64,000 nucleotides of DNA from the NCBI RefSeq assembly GCF_012317045.1, contig NZ_CP051154.1, positions 3,720,001 to 3,784,000 of the forward strand, in the 5' to 3' direction. The position numbers were made by a program, and so were the translations under genes. Of the stretch, positions 1 through 8,388 are shown piece by piece. The stretch comes from Leifsonia sp. PS1209. Its GTDB lineage: Bacteria; Actinomycetota; Actinomycetes; Actinomycetales; Microbacteriaceae. Position 1 is the first letter of the stretch. Each line of letters begins with the position of its first letter. The notes under the pieces were generated by a model. That model had not been told where the DNA came from. It saw only the letters and a list, made by a program, of their open reading frames with translations, and searched no databases.

Positions 1-1
1 C

Positions 2-358
2 CTCGAACAGAAGAAGCAGTACAAGCAGGCCGTCGCCCGCGTCGAAGCTCTCCCCGAGCCCTATCGGAGCACGGCCAAGGCCCTCAACAGGTACTTCATG
101 TACTACGGCGGCATCACAGACGGCGACACCCTGGTCACGATGATCGGCGACCACACCGACCTGTGGGAGCGCGCATCCATCGACGGCACTCCGGTGCGCG
201 ACATCGTCGGCGACGACCCCGTGGAGTTCGCGGAAGAGTTCGCCGCCTCGTACTCGGGCCACCAGTGGATCGACAAGGAGCGGGCACGCCTCACCAACGC
301 GATCGACGCGGCGGTCAGCGGAAAGGCCGCCCCCGACAACAAGGAGACGGACGAATGA
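2..358 (+). CDS. DUF1048 family protein, 5' truncated by window edge
   Basis: The reading frame is open from base 2 and ends at TGA 356-358, so the start lies outside the window. The visible 118 residues form an alpha-helical, charge-rich chain. They resemble the C-terminal part of DUF1048 proteins, which are typically encoded between a PadR-type regulator and a drug-efflux ABC transporter. The stop overlaps the ATG of the next ABC ATPase gene (ATGA), so translation is probably coupled. The biochemical role of DUF1048 is not known to me. The assignment rests on the family pattern and the ABC context. Confidence 0.7.
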   Translation, partial: LEQKKQYKQAVARVEALPEPYRSTAKALNRYFMYYGGITDGDTLVTMIGDHTDLWERASIDGTPVRDIVGDDPVEFAEEFAASYSGHQWIDKERARLTNAIDAAVSGKAAPDNKETDE

Positions 359-1173
359 CCACCACCACCATGCCGGCACCCGCCATCCGGGTGCACGGCA
401 TCGAGAAGTCCTTCAAGGAGCTGAGCGTGCTCCGCGGCGTCGACTTCGACGTCGCCCCCGGCAGCATCTTCGCCCTGCTCGGCTCGAACGGCGCGGGCAA
501 GACCACCCTCGTGCGCATCCTGTCGACGCTGCTGAAGTCGGATGCGGGGACCGCGACGGTCGCCGGATACGACGTGGCGGCCGAGCCGGGCAGCGTGCGC
601 GAGTCGATCAGCCTGACCGGCCAGTTCGCCGCAGTGGATGAGGTGCTCACCGGCAGGGAGAACCTCATCCTGGTCGCCAAGCTGCGCCACCTGAAGAACC
701 CGGGCGGCATCGCGGACGACCTGCTCGCCCGGTTCTCGCTCACCGACGCCGGCAGCCGCAAGGCGGCCACGTACTCCGGAGGGATGCGCCGCCGCCTCGA
801 CATCGCGATGAGCCTGATCGGCAATCCGCCCGTGATCTTCCTCGACGAGCCGACGACGGGCCTCGACCCCCAGGCGCGCATCGAGGTGTGGCAGACGGTC
901 AAGCAGCTGGCCGGCCAGGGCACGACGGTGCTGCTCACGACGCAGTACCTCGACGAGGCCGAGCAGCTCGCCGACCGGATCGCGATCCTGCACAAGGGCA
1001 CGATCATCCAGAACGGCACGCTCGCCGAACTGAAGCAGCTCCTCCCCGCGGCGAAAGTCGAGTACGTGGAGAAGCAGCCGTCGCTCGAGGACGTGTTCCT
1101 CGCCCTCGTCGGTGAGACCGGCGAGACAGCCGAAGAGACCGCAACCGAAACCACACGAAAGGCAGACCGATGA
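355..1173 (+). CDS. ABC transporter ATP-binding protein (drug-resistance type)
   Basis: This is the 272-residue ATPase of an ABC-2 type exporter. Walker A GSNGAGKT lies at residues 43-50, followed by a YSGGM signature and Walker B/D-loop FLDEPTTGLDP. The ATG at 355 overlaps the stop of the DUF1048 gene by four bases, and it starts the homologous region more naturally than the upstream in-frame codon at 163. The stop overlaps the permease start by four bases. The gene layout and the DrrA-like C-terminal extension (residues 225-272) suggest efflux of a hydrophobic compound or lipid. The substrate cannot be read from sequence. Confidence 0.9.
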   Translation: MTTTTMPAPAIRVHGIEKSFKELSVLRGVDFDVAPGSIFALLGSNGAGKTTLVRILSTLLKSDAGTATVAGYDVAAEPGSVRESISLTGQFAAVDEVLTGRENLILVAKLRHLKNPGGIADDLLARFSLTDAGSRKAATYSGGMRRRLDIAMSLIGNPPVIFLDEPTTGLDPQARIEVWQTVKQLAGQGTTVLLTTQYLDEAEQLADRIAILHKGTIIQNGTLAELKQLLPAAKVEYVEKQPSLEDVFLALVGETGETAEETATETTRKADR

Positions 1174-1934
1174 CCACGCACGTCATCAGCGACACCGGCG
1201 TTCTGACCGGTCGGTCGCTGCGCCACATCCTCCGCAGCCCGGACACCATCATCACCACCGTGATCACCCCGATCGCGCTGATGCTGCTCTTCGTCTACGT
1301 GCTCGGCGGGGCCATCCACACCGGCTCGGACGAGTCGTACGTCAACTACATGCTCCCCGGCATCCTGCTCATCACGATCGCATCCGGCGTGGCGTACACC
1401 GCGTACCGGCTGTTCCTCGATCTGCAGGGCGGCATCTTCGAGCGGTTCCAGTCCATGCCGATCTCCCGGTCGAGCGTGCTCTGGGGCCACGTGCTCACCT
1501 CGCTGGCCGCGAACCTGGTCTCCGTGGCCGTCGTCATCGGCGTCGCGCTGATCATGGGGTTCCGCACCGGGGCGTCGGTCGGTGCCTGGCTGGCCGTCGC
1601 GGGCATCCTGATCCTGTTCACCCTCGCGCTGACCTGGATCGCCGTGATCGCCGGGCTCTCGGCCAAGACCGTGGACGGGGCGAGCGGCTTCAGCTACCCG
1701 CTGATCTTCCTCCCGTTCATCAGCTCCGCCTTCGTGCCCACCGAGTCGATGCCGGCCCCGGTGGCCTGGTTCGCCGAGAACCAGCCGGTGACCTCGATCG
1801 TCAACACCATCCGGGCGCTCTTCGCCGCGCAGCCGGTGGGCGGGGACATCTGGATCGCTCTGGCCTGGCTCGTCGGCATCCTGGTGGTGGCCTACGGCTT
1901 CGCCATCGCGATCTACCGGCGGAAGATCAGCTGA
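1170..1934 (+). CDS. ABC-2 type transporter permease
   Basis: This 254-residue membrane protein has about six hydrophobic segments and the ABC-2/DrrB layout: a cytoplasmic N-terminus, a first helix at about 22-48, and a final helix near 225-247 before a short basic tail. It is translationally coupled to the ATPase (ATGA at 1170). The two together form the exporter. It is the last gene of the operon and is followed by a palindromic element at 1954-2018. The function follows from family and operon position; the substrate is unknown. Confidence 0.9.
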   Translation: MTTHVISDTGVLTGRSLRHILRSPDTIITTVITPIALMLLFVYVLGGAIHTGSDESYVNYMLPGILLITIASGVAYTAYRLFLDLQGGIFERFQSMPISRSSVLWGHVLTSLAANLVSVAVVIGVALIMGFRTGASVGAWLAVAGILILFTLALTWIAVIAGLSAKTVDGASGFSYPLIFLPFISSAFVPTESMPAPVAWFAENQPVTSIVNTIRALFAAQPVGGDIWIALAWLVGILVVAYGFAIAIYRRKIS

Positions 1935-1953
1935 CCTCGGAATGAGCGCGATC

Positions 1954-2018
1954 ATCGAGTTCGAACACACTCACGCGGCACCCGTCTCGGGTGTCGCGTG
2001 GATGTGTTGGGGCCCGAT
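1954..2018. repeat. Palindromic intergenic element, family member A
   Basis: The 65-nt imperfect palindrome has modules of 12, 3, 8, 19, 8, 3 and 12 nt between the convergent stops of the ABC permease (1934) and the MFS gene (2021). The outer arm ATCGAGTTCGAA and inner arm ACTCACGC pair imperfectly with the right side, and the apical 19 nt fold as a second small hairpin (GGCACCCG/CGGGTGTC). It shares arm layout and the decamer GTGTCGCGTG with the elements at 32061-32121 and 32587-32647. It is probably a bidirectional terminator or REP-like element. Confidence 0.65.
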
Positions 2019-2020
2019 GG

Positions 2021-3649
2021 TCAGTCGGCGGCCGGCGACGGGTCCGGGATCTCGTGGGAGCGGTAGCGCGGGAGACGCGCGGCGGGGATGATGGCGAGCG
2101 CACTCACAGCGCCGAGCATCAGCAGGCCGAGGCGGAGGGCGTCGAGGCGCGCCTGCTCGTTGATCTGCACGGCCGCATCCACCTGGGCGGGTGAGGCGTC
2201 CGTCTGGGCGAGCACGTCGCGGAGGCGGTCGTTGCTGACGAAGTTGACGTTGTCGAGATCCACCTGCGAGGTCAGCGACTCCGGCAGCTTGGGATGCGCG
2301 ATCACCGCCTGCCCGACGTTCAGCCCGAGGATGGTGACGAGCAGCGCGCCCGCGATCGCCGTGCCGACGGCGGAGGCCAGGTTCTGCGTGGTCCCGCGTA
2401 CCGAGCCGACGTCTCCGGCGAGCTCCTTCGGCGACGCCGTGACCAGCACGTTGAACACCAGGGTCACGAGGGCGCCCTGCCCGATGCCGAACACGATCAG
2501 CCCCAGGATGGTCGGGAGCGTCTCCCAGTTGTTGGTCACCACGAGCGACAGCCAGGCCAGCGCCGCGGTGGTCAGGATGAAGGAGAAGACGCCGATCGTG
2601 CGCGGGCTGAACCTGCGGTAGAAGCGCACGACCAGCATGGCGGTGACGAACACGGTCAGGTTGAACGGGATCATCGCGAGCGACGTGTCGAACGGGGTTC
2701 TGCCCTGCACGATCTGCGTGTAGAGCGGGATGGTGAAGTTGATGGCGGCTTCCAGCAGCACGATGATGAACATCGCGTACACCGCCGAGCGCTCCCGCGA
2801 CGAGCGCAGCACGCTCAGCGCGATCAGCGGCACCCGTCCCGTCTTGGTGCGGCGGCGGGTCCAGAGGAAGAACGCCTGCCCGAGCACGATGCCGACCACG
2901 ATGAACACGATCGCGGGAGAGAGCCCCAGGATGTCGAACGGCGCATCCGGCCTGGCCTCGATGATGCCCCACGCGTTCAGGTTGTTGAAGCCGAGCGTCA
3001 GCAGCACGATGCCGAGGCCGATCAGGATGGCGCCGACCACGTCGATCTTGATGCTGCTGTCCCCGCGGTCGGAGCGCAGCGAGAAGCTCAGGATGAACAC
3101 CACGACCGCGAGCACCACCAGGATCGCGAACACCGGCCGCCAGCCCACCAGGGTGCCGAGCGCGCCGCCGATGAAGAACGCGCTGAACCCGGAGATGGCG
3201 CGGGCGGAGCCGAGCGACCCGATGGCCGTCGCCTGCTGCGTGCCCCGGTAGTTCTCCGCTATCAGTGCGACGAGGGCGGGCACGATGATGGCCGCGGACG
3301 CTCCGGCGAGCGCCTGGGCGCCGATCACCCAGCCAACGGTCGGCGCGAAGATCATCATCACCTCGGCGACCGCGAACAGGCCGATAACGATGCGGAAGAT
3401 CAGCACCCAGCCGACGCGCTGACCGAGCTTGGCACCCACCATCACGAGCGCCGCGACCGCGATGCCGTACATGACGATGGCGGTGCTGACGGTGGTCGGG
3501 GGGACCCCGAAGTCGTCGACCATTCCTCCGAGCGACACCGGCAGGGCGGCGACGTTGAACGACATCAGGATCTGCGCGCAGAACAGCGCGATCATCGGTC
3601 GCCACGAGGCCTTCTCGATCACCGGTGCGACGGCTTCTGTTGCACTCAT
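2021..3649 (-). CDS. MFS transporter, 14-helix DHA2-like
   Basis: The 542-residue major facilitator protein has about 14 hydrophobic segments and a long soluble stretch at residues 440-500 that lies between the last helices. It resembles EmrB/QacA-type drug:proton antiporters. Its ATG overlaps the TGA of the glutaminase gene upstream (ATGA on the minus strand at 3649-3646), so the two are co-transcribed and probably coupled. No specific substrate motif is visible. Pairing with a glutaminase could hint at amino-acid or acid-stress export, but that is speculation. Confidence 0.85.
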   Translation of the reverse strand: MSATEAVAPVIEKASWRPMIALFCAQILMSFNVAALPVSLGGMVDDFGVPPTTVSTAIVMYGIAVAALVMVGAKLGQRVGWVLIFRIVIGLFAVAEVMMIFAPTVGWVIGAQALAGASAAIIVPALVALIAENYRGTQQATAIGSLGSARAISGFSAFFIGGALGTLVGWRPVFAILVVLAVVVFILSFSLRSDRGDSSIKIDVVGAILIGLGIVLLTLGFNNLNAWGIIEARPDAPFDILGLSPAIVFIVVGIVLGQAFFLWTRRRTKTGRVPLIALSVLRSSRERSAVYAMFIIVLLEAAINFTIPLYTQIVQGRTPFDTSLAMIPFNLTVFVTAMLVVRFYRRFSPRTIGVFSFILTTAALAWLSLVVTNNWETLPTILGLIVFGIGQGALVTLVFNVLVTASPKELAGDVGSVRGTTQNLASAVGTAIAGALLVTILGLNVGQAVIAHPKLPESLTSQVDLDNVNFVSNDRLRDVLAQTDASPAQVDAAVQINEQARLDALRLGLLMLGAVSALAIIPAARLPRYRSHEIPDPSPAAD

Positions 3650-4686
3650 CGTTCCTGCCCTTCTGTCGACGTGTCATGGAGCTGCGCGTCCGGCCTGCCG
3701 TGCACGTCGGACGCGAAGACGTTCAGCCCGAGGCTGCGTGAGAGGAACGCCGTGGCCCGCTGGCCGCGAACGCTGTTGCCCGCCGCATCCAGCGGGGGAG
3801 AGAACGTGCCGATCCCCGCCTTGCCCGGCGCGATGGCGACGAGGCCGCCCGCGACGCCGGACTTGCCCGGTATCCCGATCTCGAACAGCCACTCCCCCGA
3901 CTGCTCGTAGAGTCCGCTGGCCGCCATCACGGCGAGCGTGTCCCTGCAGACGTGCGGGGAGACGACGCGTTCGCCGGTGACCGGGTTCACGCCGCCGTCG
4001 GCGAGGGTGGCGCCCATCACGGCGAGGTCGCGTGCCGTGACGAGGAGCGAGCACTGCCGCGTGTAGACGTCGACGACCTCGACAGGTTCCGCGGTGATCC
4101 TGCCATAGCTCTCCAACAGCCGGGCGATGGCCTGGTTGCGCTGGTTGGTCGCCGTCTCCGACTCGTACACGCCGGCGTCGATTTCGAGCCGCCTCCCGGC
4201 GAACCGCGAGAGGCCCTCCTGGATGAACGCCCACCGTTCGTCGGCGTTCGATCCCGGAACGAGCGCCGTGGTGGCGAGAGCCCCCGCATTGACCATCGGG
4301 TTCATCGGGTGCCCGTCGTTCAGCTCGATGGCCATCACCGAGTTGAAGGCGAGGCCGGTGTTGTTCACCCCGACGCGTTCGAGGGCGAGCTCGTGGCCGA
4401 GTTCCTCGCAGACCAGGGCGTAGACGAACGCCTTCGAGATCGACTGGATGGAGAACGCGTGCCCGACGTCGCCCGCGCTGTGCACGGCGCCGTTCACCTC
4501 GGCGACACTCACACCGAACAGGGCGGGGTTGGCGACGGCCAGCGCCGGGATGTAGTCGGCGACCGTTCCCGCGCTCACACCCCTGTTGCGTTCGAACGCA
4601 TCCTGGACGAGGTGCTCGACGTCGTCCCAGGACGGGAGCGCGCCGGTCGAGACCCGTTCGGCTACTCCATCGACATCCAACTCCAT
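3646..4686 (-). CDS. glsA: Glutaminase
   Basis: This 346-residue serine-dependent beta-lactamase-fold glutaminase hydrolyses L-glutamine to glutamate and ammonia in the cytosol. The family S-x-x-K motif is in FSIQSISK (Ser82, Lys85), and conserved blocks around NPMVNAGA and GIPGKSGVAGG are present. The start at 4686 is preferred because GGAGGGG precedes it by about 9 nt; in-frame codons further upstream (to 4785) lack a ribosome binding site and add a non-conserved extension. The stop overlaps the following MFS gene. Ammonia release coupled to a transporter suggests acid resistance or nitrogen scavenging, which is inference. Confidence 0.93.
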   Translation of the reverse strand: MELDVDGVAERVSTGALPSWDDVEHLVQDAFERNRGVSAGTVADYIPALAVANPALFGVSVAEVNGAVHSAGDVGHAFSIQSISKAFVYALVCEELGHELALERVGVNNTGLAFNSVMAIELNDGHPMNPMVNAGALATTALVPGSNADERWAFIQEGLSRFAGRRLEIDAGVYESETATNQRNQAIARLLESYGRITAEPVEVVDVYTRQCSLLVTARDLAVMGATLADGGVNPVTGERVVSPHVCRDTLAVMAASGLYEQSGEWLFEIGIPGKSGVAGGLVAIAPGKAGIGTFSPPLDAAGNSVRGQRATAFLSRSLGLNVFASDVHGRPDAQLHDTSTEGQER

Positions 4687-4859
4687 GTGTGGGCTCCCCT
4701 CCACGCGTCGCCGCACGACGGTCGGTGTGCGGCGCTGTAGGCCCGTCGGGCTCATCATTTCGCTGTTCGGTGCCGCGCGCAACAAATGTTTCCCCCGCCG
4801 TAACGAGCGGGGTGGCGCGGGGCGGCCCGGCGGTGAAAGATGGGGACGTGGTTGACCCG

Positions 4860-5204
4860 ATGGATGTGCGGATCGTGCTCATGGACAGCGCGACCGCCGC
4901 CGCACTCGCCCAGATCCTTCCGCTGCTGCTGCTGACCCTGATGGTGGAGCTGCGCAGGCTCGAACTGCACAGGCGCGGACGCTCGGTGCGGAGGACGAGG
5001 GCGCTGCTCGCCGCGTTCTTCCTGGTCTTCGGTTTCATCGAGTCAGCGCTGGTGCTGTCGATCGACGGCGAGCTCGTGCCGTTCACCTGGAGCGACCTCG
5101 CCTCCTCGCTGGTGATCTTCGGCCTGCTGGCGATCCTGTTCTGGCTCTCACTGCAGGAGGCCCCGTCCCGGTCGAAGCGCTCACACGGAGACGACGCGCT
5201 CTGA
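4860..5204 (+). CDS. Small membrane protein, unknown function
   Basis: I do not recognise the family. The product of about 114 residues has three hydrophobic segments: near residues 9-26 (before an Arg-rich loop), 44-63 and 72-92, followed by a basic and acidic tail. The start is uncertain. ATG 4860 begins at the first hydrophobic region, and GTG 4848 in the same frame is an alternative. It is divergent from glsA and lies just upstream of the MerR gene. Codon use fits neighbouring genes, which supports a real coding sequence. Confidence 0.6.
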   Translation: MDVRIVLMDSATAAALAQILPLLLLTLMVELRRLELHRRGRSVRRTRALLAAFFLVFGFIESALVLSIDGELVPFTWSDLASSLVIFGLLAILFWLSLQEAPSRSKRSHGDDAL

Positions 5205-5210
5205 GACACT

Positions 5211-5239
5211 GGTAGTGGCGCTACCGGTAGTGTTACTAT
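5211..5239 (+). promoter_or_regulatory. MerR-gene promoter with overlapping palindromes
   Basis: GGTAG-N5-CTACC at 5211-5225 runs into the perfect 10-bp palindrome CTACCGGTAG at 5221-5230. A -10 element TACTAT at 5234-5239 ends exactly six bases before the ATG at 5246. The palindromes sit where the -35/-10 spacer would be, the usual place for MerR-family operators, so autoregulation is likely. The spacing implies a leaderless mRNA. Confidence 0.65.
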
Positions 5240-5245
5240 CAGCGC

Positions 5246-5872
5246 ATGCTCATCACGGAACTCGCCGAGACCACCGGAACCCCGTCCGCCACGATCAAGT
5301 ACTACGTGCGCGAGGGACTCCTGCCGGCCGGTGAGCGCCTCAACGGCAACCGCACGGAATACGGCGATGCGCACATCCACCGGCTGCGGCTCATCCGGTC
5401 GATGCTCGAAGTCGGGCACCTGTCCGTCAGCTCGGTGGCGCAGGTGCTGGCGGCGCTCGACGATCCGGATGCGCCGATCGCGCACACGTTCGACGTGGCG
5501 CAGCAGGCGTTGTCCCGCGCCGCGGTCCCCGACGTGTCGGAGCCGACGGACGCATCCATCGCCCGCATCGACGCGCTGATCGGGCGCGCGGGATGGTCGG
5601 ACTGCGAAGGCAACATCGGCCAGCAGATCGCCGCGCGCGTGCTCGACGCGTTCGCGAACGCCGGTTTCCCGCTGCCGGACAGTTATCTGGACGCATACGC
5701 GTCAGCGGCCCGTGCGGCCGCCGACGCCGACCTCGACGCCGTCGCGGCTCTGCCGGACGCGTCGCGGATGGCCGAGCTCATGGTGGTCGGCACCGTGCTC
5801 GGCGACTCGCTCGCCCTCGGTCTGCGGCGCATCGCCCAGGCCGCCGTCACCTCGGAGAGAAGGCTCTCATGA
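5246..5872 (+). CDS. MerR family transcriptional regulator
   Basis: The 208-residue protein has an N-terminal MerR winged helix (residues 1-70, beginning MLITELAETTGTPSATIKYY and containing the wing NGNRTEY). A helical linker follows, then an Ala-rich C-terminal effector domain with a single Cys near residue 120 (DCEGN). No metal-binding Cys cluster is present, so an organic ligand is more likely than a metal. The gene seems leaderless and is first in a four-gene set joined by 4-base overlaps (two membrane proteins and a GNAT acetyltransferase). It probably controls that set. Confidence 0.88.
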   Translation: MLITELAETTGTPSATIKYYVREGLLPAGERLNGNRTEYGDAHIHRLRLIRSMLEVGHLSVSSVAQVLAALDDPDAPIAHTFDVAQQALSRAAVPDVSEPTDASIARIDALIGRAGWSDCEGNIGQQIAARVLDAFANAGFPLPDSYLDAYASAARAAADADLDAVAALPDASRMAELMVVGTVLGDSLALGLRRIAQAAVTSERRLS

Positions 5873-6819
5873 AGTCCGTCTTCGCCTGGCACCGTCCGCT
5901 CATGACGGTCGCCGCCCTCATGGTCGTCAGCACCATCGTCTGCCTGATCGGCCTGCTGGTCGACCAGAGGCAGGTCCTCGGCGTCGACACCTGGCTCAAG
6001 CCGCTCAAGTTCTCCCTGTCGATCCTGCTTTACAGCGTGACCTGGGCCTGGCTGATCGCGCACCTCCCCCGGTTCCGCCGCGTGGCGCACACCGCGGGAA
6101 CCGTCATCGCGGTCGCCCTGATCGTCGAACAGGTCGCCATCGTCGGCGCCGCCGCGGCCGGCACCACCAGCCACTTCAACGTCTCCACCGGACTCGCGGC
6201 CGCGGTGTGGGGCATCATGGCCGTGTCCATCACGGTGCTCTACGTCGGGACGTTCGTGACGACGATCGCGGTGTTCTTCCTGCGGCTGCCGACCGCATCC
6301 ACCACCATCGCCGTGCGGGCGGGCGCTCTGATCGCGCTCGTCGGGATGGGCCTCGCCTACCTGATGACCGGCCCGACCGCGGCGCAGCTCCACGACTTCC
6401 AGGGCATCGCCGGCGCCCACACGGTCGGGCTGGCGGACGGCGGCCCCGGGCTGCCGCTGCTCGGCTGGAGCACGGTGGGCGGCGATCTGCGCATCCCGCA
6501 CTTCATCGGGATGCACGCGCTGCAGTTGCTGCCGCTCTTCGCCATCGCGCTCGGCTGGCTCGGCCGCCATTGGCGCGCCGTCGCCGACGACAGGGTGCGG
6601 CTGCGGCTCGTCGTGGTGGCGACCGCGGTGTACGCGGCCGTGCTTGTCCTGGTGACGTTCCAGGCGCTCGCCGGGCAGTCGATCGTGCGGCCGGACGGGC
6701 TCTTCCTGGCCGGAGGATGGATCATCGCCGTCGGCGGAGTGATCGCCGCCGTCGCTGTCGTCGCGGTCGGAACGCACTCCGGCTCGCGGCCGAGGATGCA
6801 CGCGGGGGCGACGGCATGA
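5869..6819 (+). CDS. Polytopic membrane protein in MerR operon
   Basis: The 316-residue protein has about nine hydrophobic segments starting after a short basic N-terminus (MKSVFAWHRP). A conserved-looking soluble loop at about residues 165-220 is rich in Gly and His (GAHTVGLADGGPG, IPHFIGMH), and the HFIGMHALQ stretch recurs in related actinobacterial membrane proteins I have seen but cannot name. ATG 5869 overlaps the merR stop and its own stop overlaps the DUF2834 gene. The His in a membrane-adjacent loop could bind a metal or haem; this is speculation. No function is assigned. Confidence 0.75.
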   Translation: MKSVFAWHRPLMTVAALMVVSTIVCLIGLLVDQRQVLGVDTWLKPLKFSLSILLYSVTWAWLIAHLPRFRRVAHTAGTVIAVALIVEQVAIVGAAAAGTTSHFNVSTGLAAAVWGIMAVSITVLYVGTFVTTIAVFFLRLPTASTTIAVRAGALIALVGMGLAYLMTGPTAAQLHDFQGIAGAHTVGLADGGPGLPLLGWSTVGGDLRIPHFIGMHALQLLPLFAIALGWLGRHWRAVADDRVRLRLVVVATAVYAAVLVLVTFQALAGQSIVRPDGLFLAGGWIIAVGGVIAAVAVVAVGTHSGSRPRMHAGATA

Positions 6820-7187
6820 CCGGGCCGCGCTGGAACGGCAGGGCGGTCTTCTTCCTCGTCGTCGCCCTCCTCGGGCTCGTCGGCACCTGGGCGTTCAACA
6901 TCGCCGCCATCCTGCAGCACCGCGACTACGTGGGCGACTGGCTGCAGAGCGGCCCGGCGGTTTCGTCGCTCACGGTCGACGTGCTGATCGCCGCCGTGGC
7001 CGCAATCGCGTTCATGGTCTTCGAGAGCAGGCGGCTCGGGATGCGGCGGGTGTGGGTCTACATCGTCCTCATCCCGCTGGTGGCGCTCGCGTTCGCGCTT
7101 CCGCTGTTCCTCGCGATGCGGGAGCGGGCGCTGGCGGCGCGCGCGGCAGCGGATGCGGCGGCGCCGGACGCTGAGGCCGCCCCGTGA
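6816..7187 (+). CDS. DUF2834 domain membrane protein
   Basis: The 123-residue protein has three transmembrane helices (about 9-30, 48-66 and 77-100) and the short charged loops seen in DUF2834 proteins, followed by an Ala-rich C-terminal tail. It starts at the ATGA overlap with the preceding membrane protein and its stop overlaps the GTG of the next gene. Its family has no known biochemical activity. Its tight coupling suggests a complex with the nine-helix protein. Confidence 0.75.
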   Translation: MTGPRWNGRAVFFLVVALLGLVGTWAFNIAAILQHRDYVGDWLQSGPAVSSLTVDVLIAAVAAIAFMVFESRRLGMRRVWVYIVLIPLVALAFALPLFLAMRERALAARAAADAAAPDAEAAP

Positions 7188-7657
7188 TCGCGGCGGGCTT
7201 CGCGGATGACCGCGAGGCGTGCATCCGGCTGTGGCTGGACGCCCTCCATGCCCGCGACGGACACGCTGCACCCGACGGGACGACGGAGCGCTGCGCGGCC
7301 AAGTTCGCGAAGGACACCGTCTCGTTCCGCGTCGCGCGCGACGGGGACGCGCTCGCCGGCTTCGTCCTGGCGACCGCGCCAGGCACCGGCACTCCCGCCG
7401 ATCCGCCCGACGCCGTCTACCTCGCCCTGCTCGCCGTCGCCCCGGCCCACCAGGGCGCCGGGCTCGGCGCTCAGCTGCTCGGCGCCGCGACCAGGGATGC
7501 GCGCGACGCGGGCCACACCGCTCTCCTCCTGCACGTGCTCGCGTCCAACGCCGCGGCCGTGCGGCTGTACACGTCGCGGGGGTGGGTGGCGTGCGGGGCG
7601 GCTCACGCGCATCCACTGAGCGGGGAGGCGTCGCAGACCTATACCCTCGCGCTCTGA
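7184..7657 (+). CDS. GNAT family N-acetyltransferase
   Basis: The 157-residue acyl-CoA transferase has a central beta-strand ALLAVAPAHQGAGLGAQLL that matches GNAT motif A (Q-x-x-G-x-G/A, the pyrophosphate loop), followed by a motif B-like NAAAVRLYTSRGW. The GTG start at 7184 overlaps the DUF2834 stop (GTGA), making it the fourth gene of the MerR operon. The acceptor substrate is unknown. The N-terminal half is diverged, so small molecule, peptide and antibiotic acetylation are all possible. Confidence 0.88.
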   Translation: MIAAGFADDREACIRLWLDALHARDGHAAPDGTTERCAAKFAKDTVSFRVARDGDALAGFVLATAPGTGTPADPPDAVYLALLAVAPAHQGAGLGAQLLGAATRDARDAGHTALLLHVLASNAAAVRLYTSRGWVACGAAHAHPLSGEASQTYTLAL

Positions 7658-7664
7658 CCGGCCC

Positions 7665-7670
7665 TAGGAT
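7665..7670 (+). promoter_or_regulatory. -10 element TAGGAT, leaderless lysE-family gene
   Basis: TAGGAT lies exactly six bases upstream of ATG 7677, and no Shine-Dalgarno sequence is present between the stop of the acetyltransferase (7657) and this ATG. The geometry fits transcription starting at the A of the start codon. Confidence 0.55.
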
Positions 7671-7676
7671 CGTCGC

Positions 7677-8351
7677 ATGTCGCTGCTCACGATCCTCGCC
7701 TTCTCCGGGCTCTGCCTGGTGCTCGCGCTGACGCCGGGACCTGACACGTTCCTGGTGCTCCGCTACAGCATGGCCAGGGCGCGCGACGGTTTCGCGGCGG
7801 CGGTCGGCTGCTCGCTCGGCTCGCTCGTCTGGGCCGGGCTGGTCGCGGTCGGGCTCGCGACGCTGATGGAGCAGTCGGCGGAGGTGTTCCGCATCGTGAA
7901 GATCGTGGGAGGGCTGTACCTCATCTACCTCGGCGTGATGGCGTTCGTCGCGACGCGGAGGAGCGCCCGCGCTGCGGCTGCCGCCGCCGCCGCTGACGCT
8001 TCGGCGGAGGATGGCGCGGAGTCCCCCGCGGCTCCGGCGACCGGCGGCTGGTCGCTCCGCAGCCTCCTGGCCGGGATGCTCTCCACCCTGCTCAACCCGA
8101 AGGTCGGCCTGTTCTTCCTCGCGGTCGTGCCGCAGTTCGTGCCGGCGAACGCCGGTCTGGGCGAGACCATGCTGCTCGGCGCGGTGGACGCGCTCGTCTC
8201 CGTCGCCTACCTCGGCGTCGTGGTGCTGCTCGCCTCCCGCATGGTCGCCTGGCTGAAGCGCCCGCGGGTCACCCGCGCGCTCGAACGGGTGTCCGCCGGC
8301 ATCCTCGCGGCCCTCGGCATCGGCACCGTGGTCGCCGGCGCGGAAAGCTGA
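7677..8351 (+). CDS. LysE family translocator
   Basis: The 224-residue inner-membrane exporter belongs to the LysE/RhtB superfamily. It has the diagnostic N-terminal LTPGPDTFLVLRYSMARARDG and a central LLNPKVGLFFLAVVPQFV block, with six hydrophobic helices. An Ala-rich, weakly conserved cytoplasmic loop (residues 96-122) is longer than usual. The family exports amino acids such as lysine, threonine or homoserine lactones. The substrate cannot be decided here. It appears separately transcribed from its own leaderless promoter. Confidence 0.9.
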   Translation: MSLLTILAFSGLCLVLALTPGPDTFLVLRYSMARARDGFAAAVGCSLGSLVWAGLVAVGLATLMEQSAEVFRIVKIVGGLYLIYLGVMAFVATRRSARAAAAAAAADASAEDGAESPAAPATGGWSLRSLLAGMLSTLLNPKVGLFFLAVVPQFVPANAGLGETMLLGAVDALVSVAYLGVVVLLASRMVAWLKRPRVTRALERVSAGILAALGIGTVVAGAES

Positions 8352-8376
8352 CCCTGCCCGACCTTCCCCGTTCTTA

Positions 8377-8382
8377 TACGCT
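8377..8382 (+). promoter_or_regulatory. -10 element TACGCT, leaderless GNAT gene
   Basis: TACGCT ends six bases before GTG 8389. The same hexamer at the same spacing precedes the genes at 30595 and 32184. No ribosome binding site is visible. Confidence 0.55.
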
Positions 8383-8388
8383 CGGACG

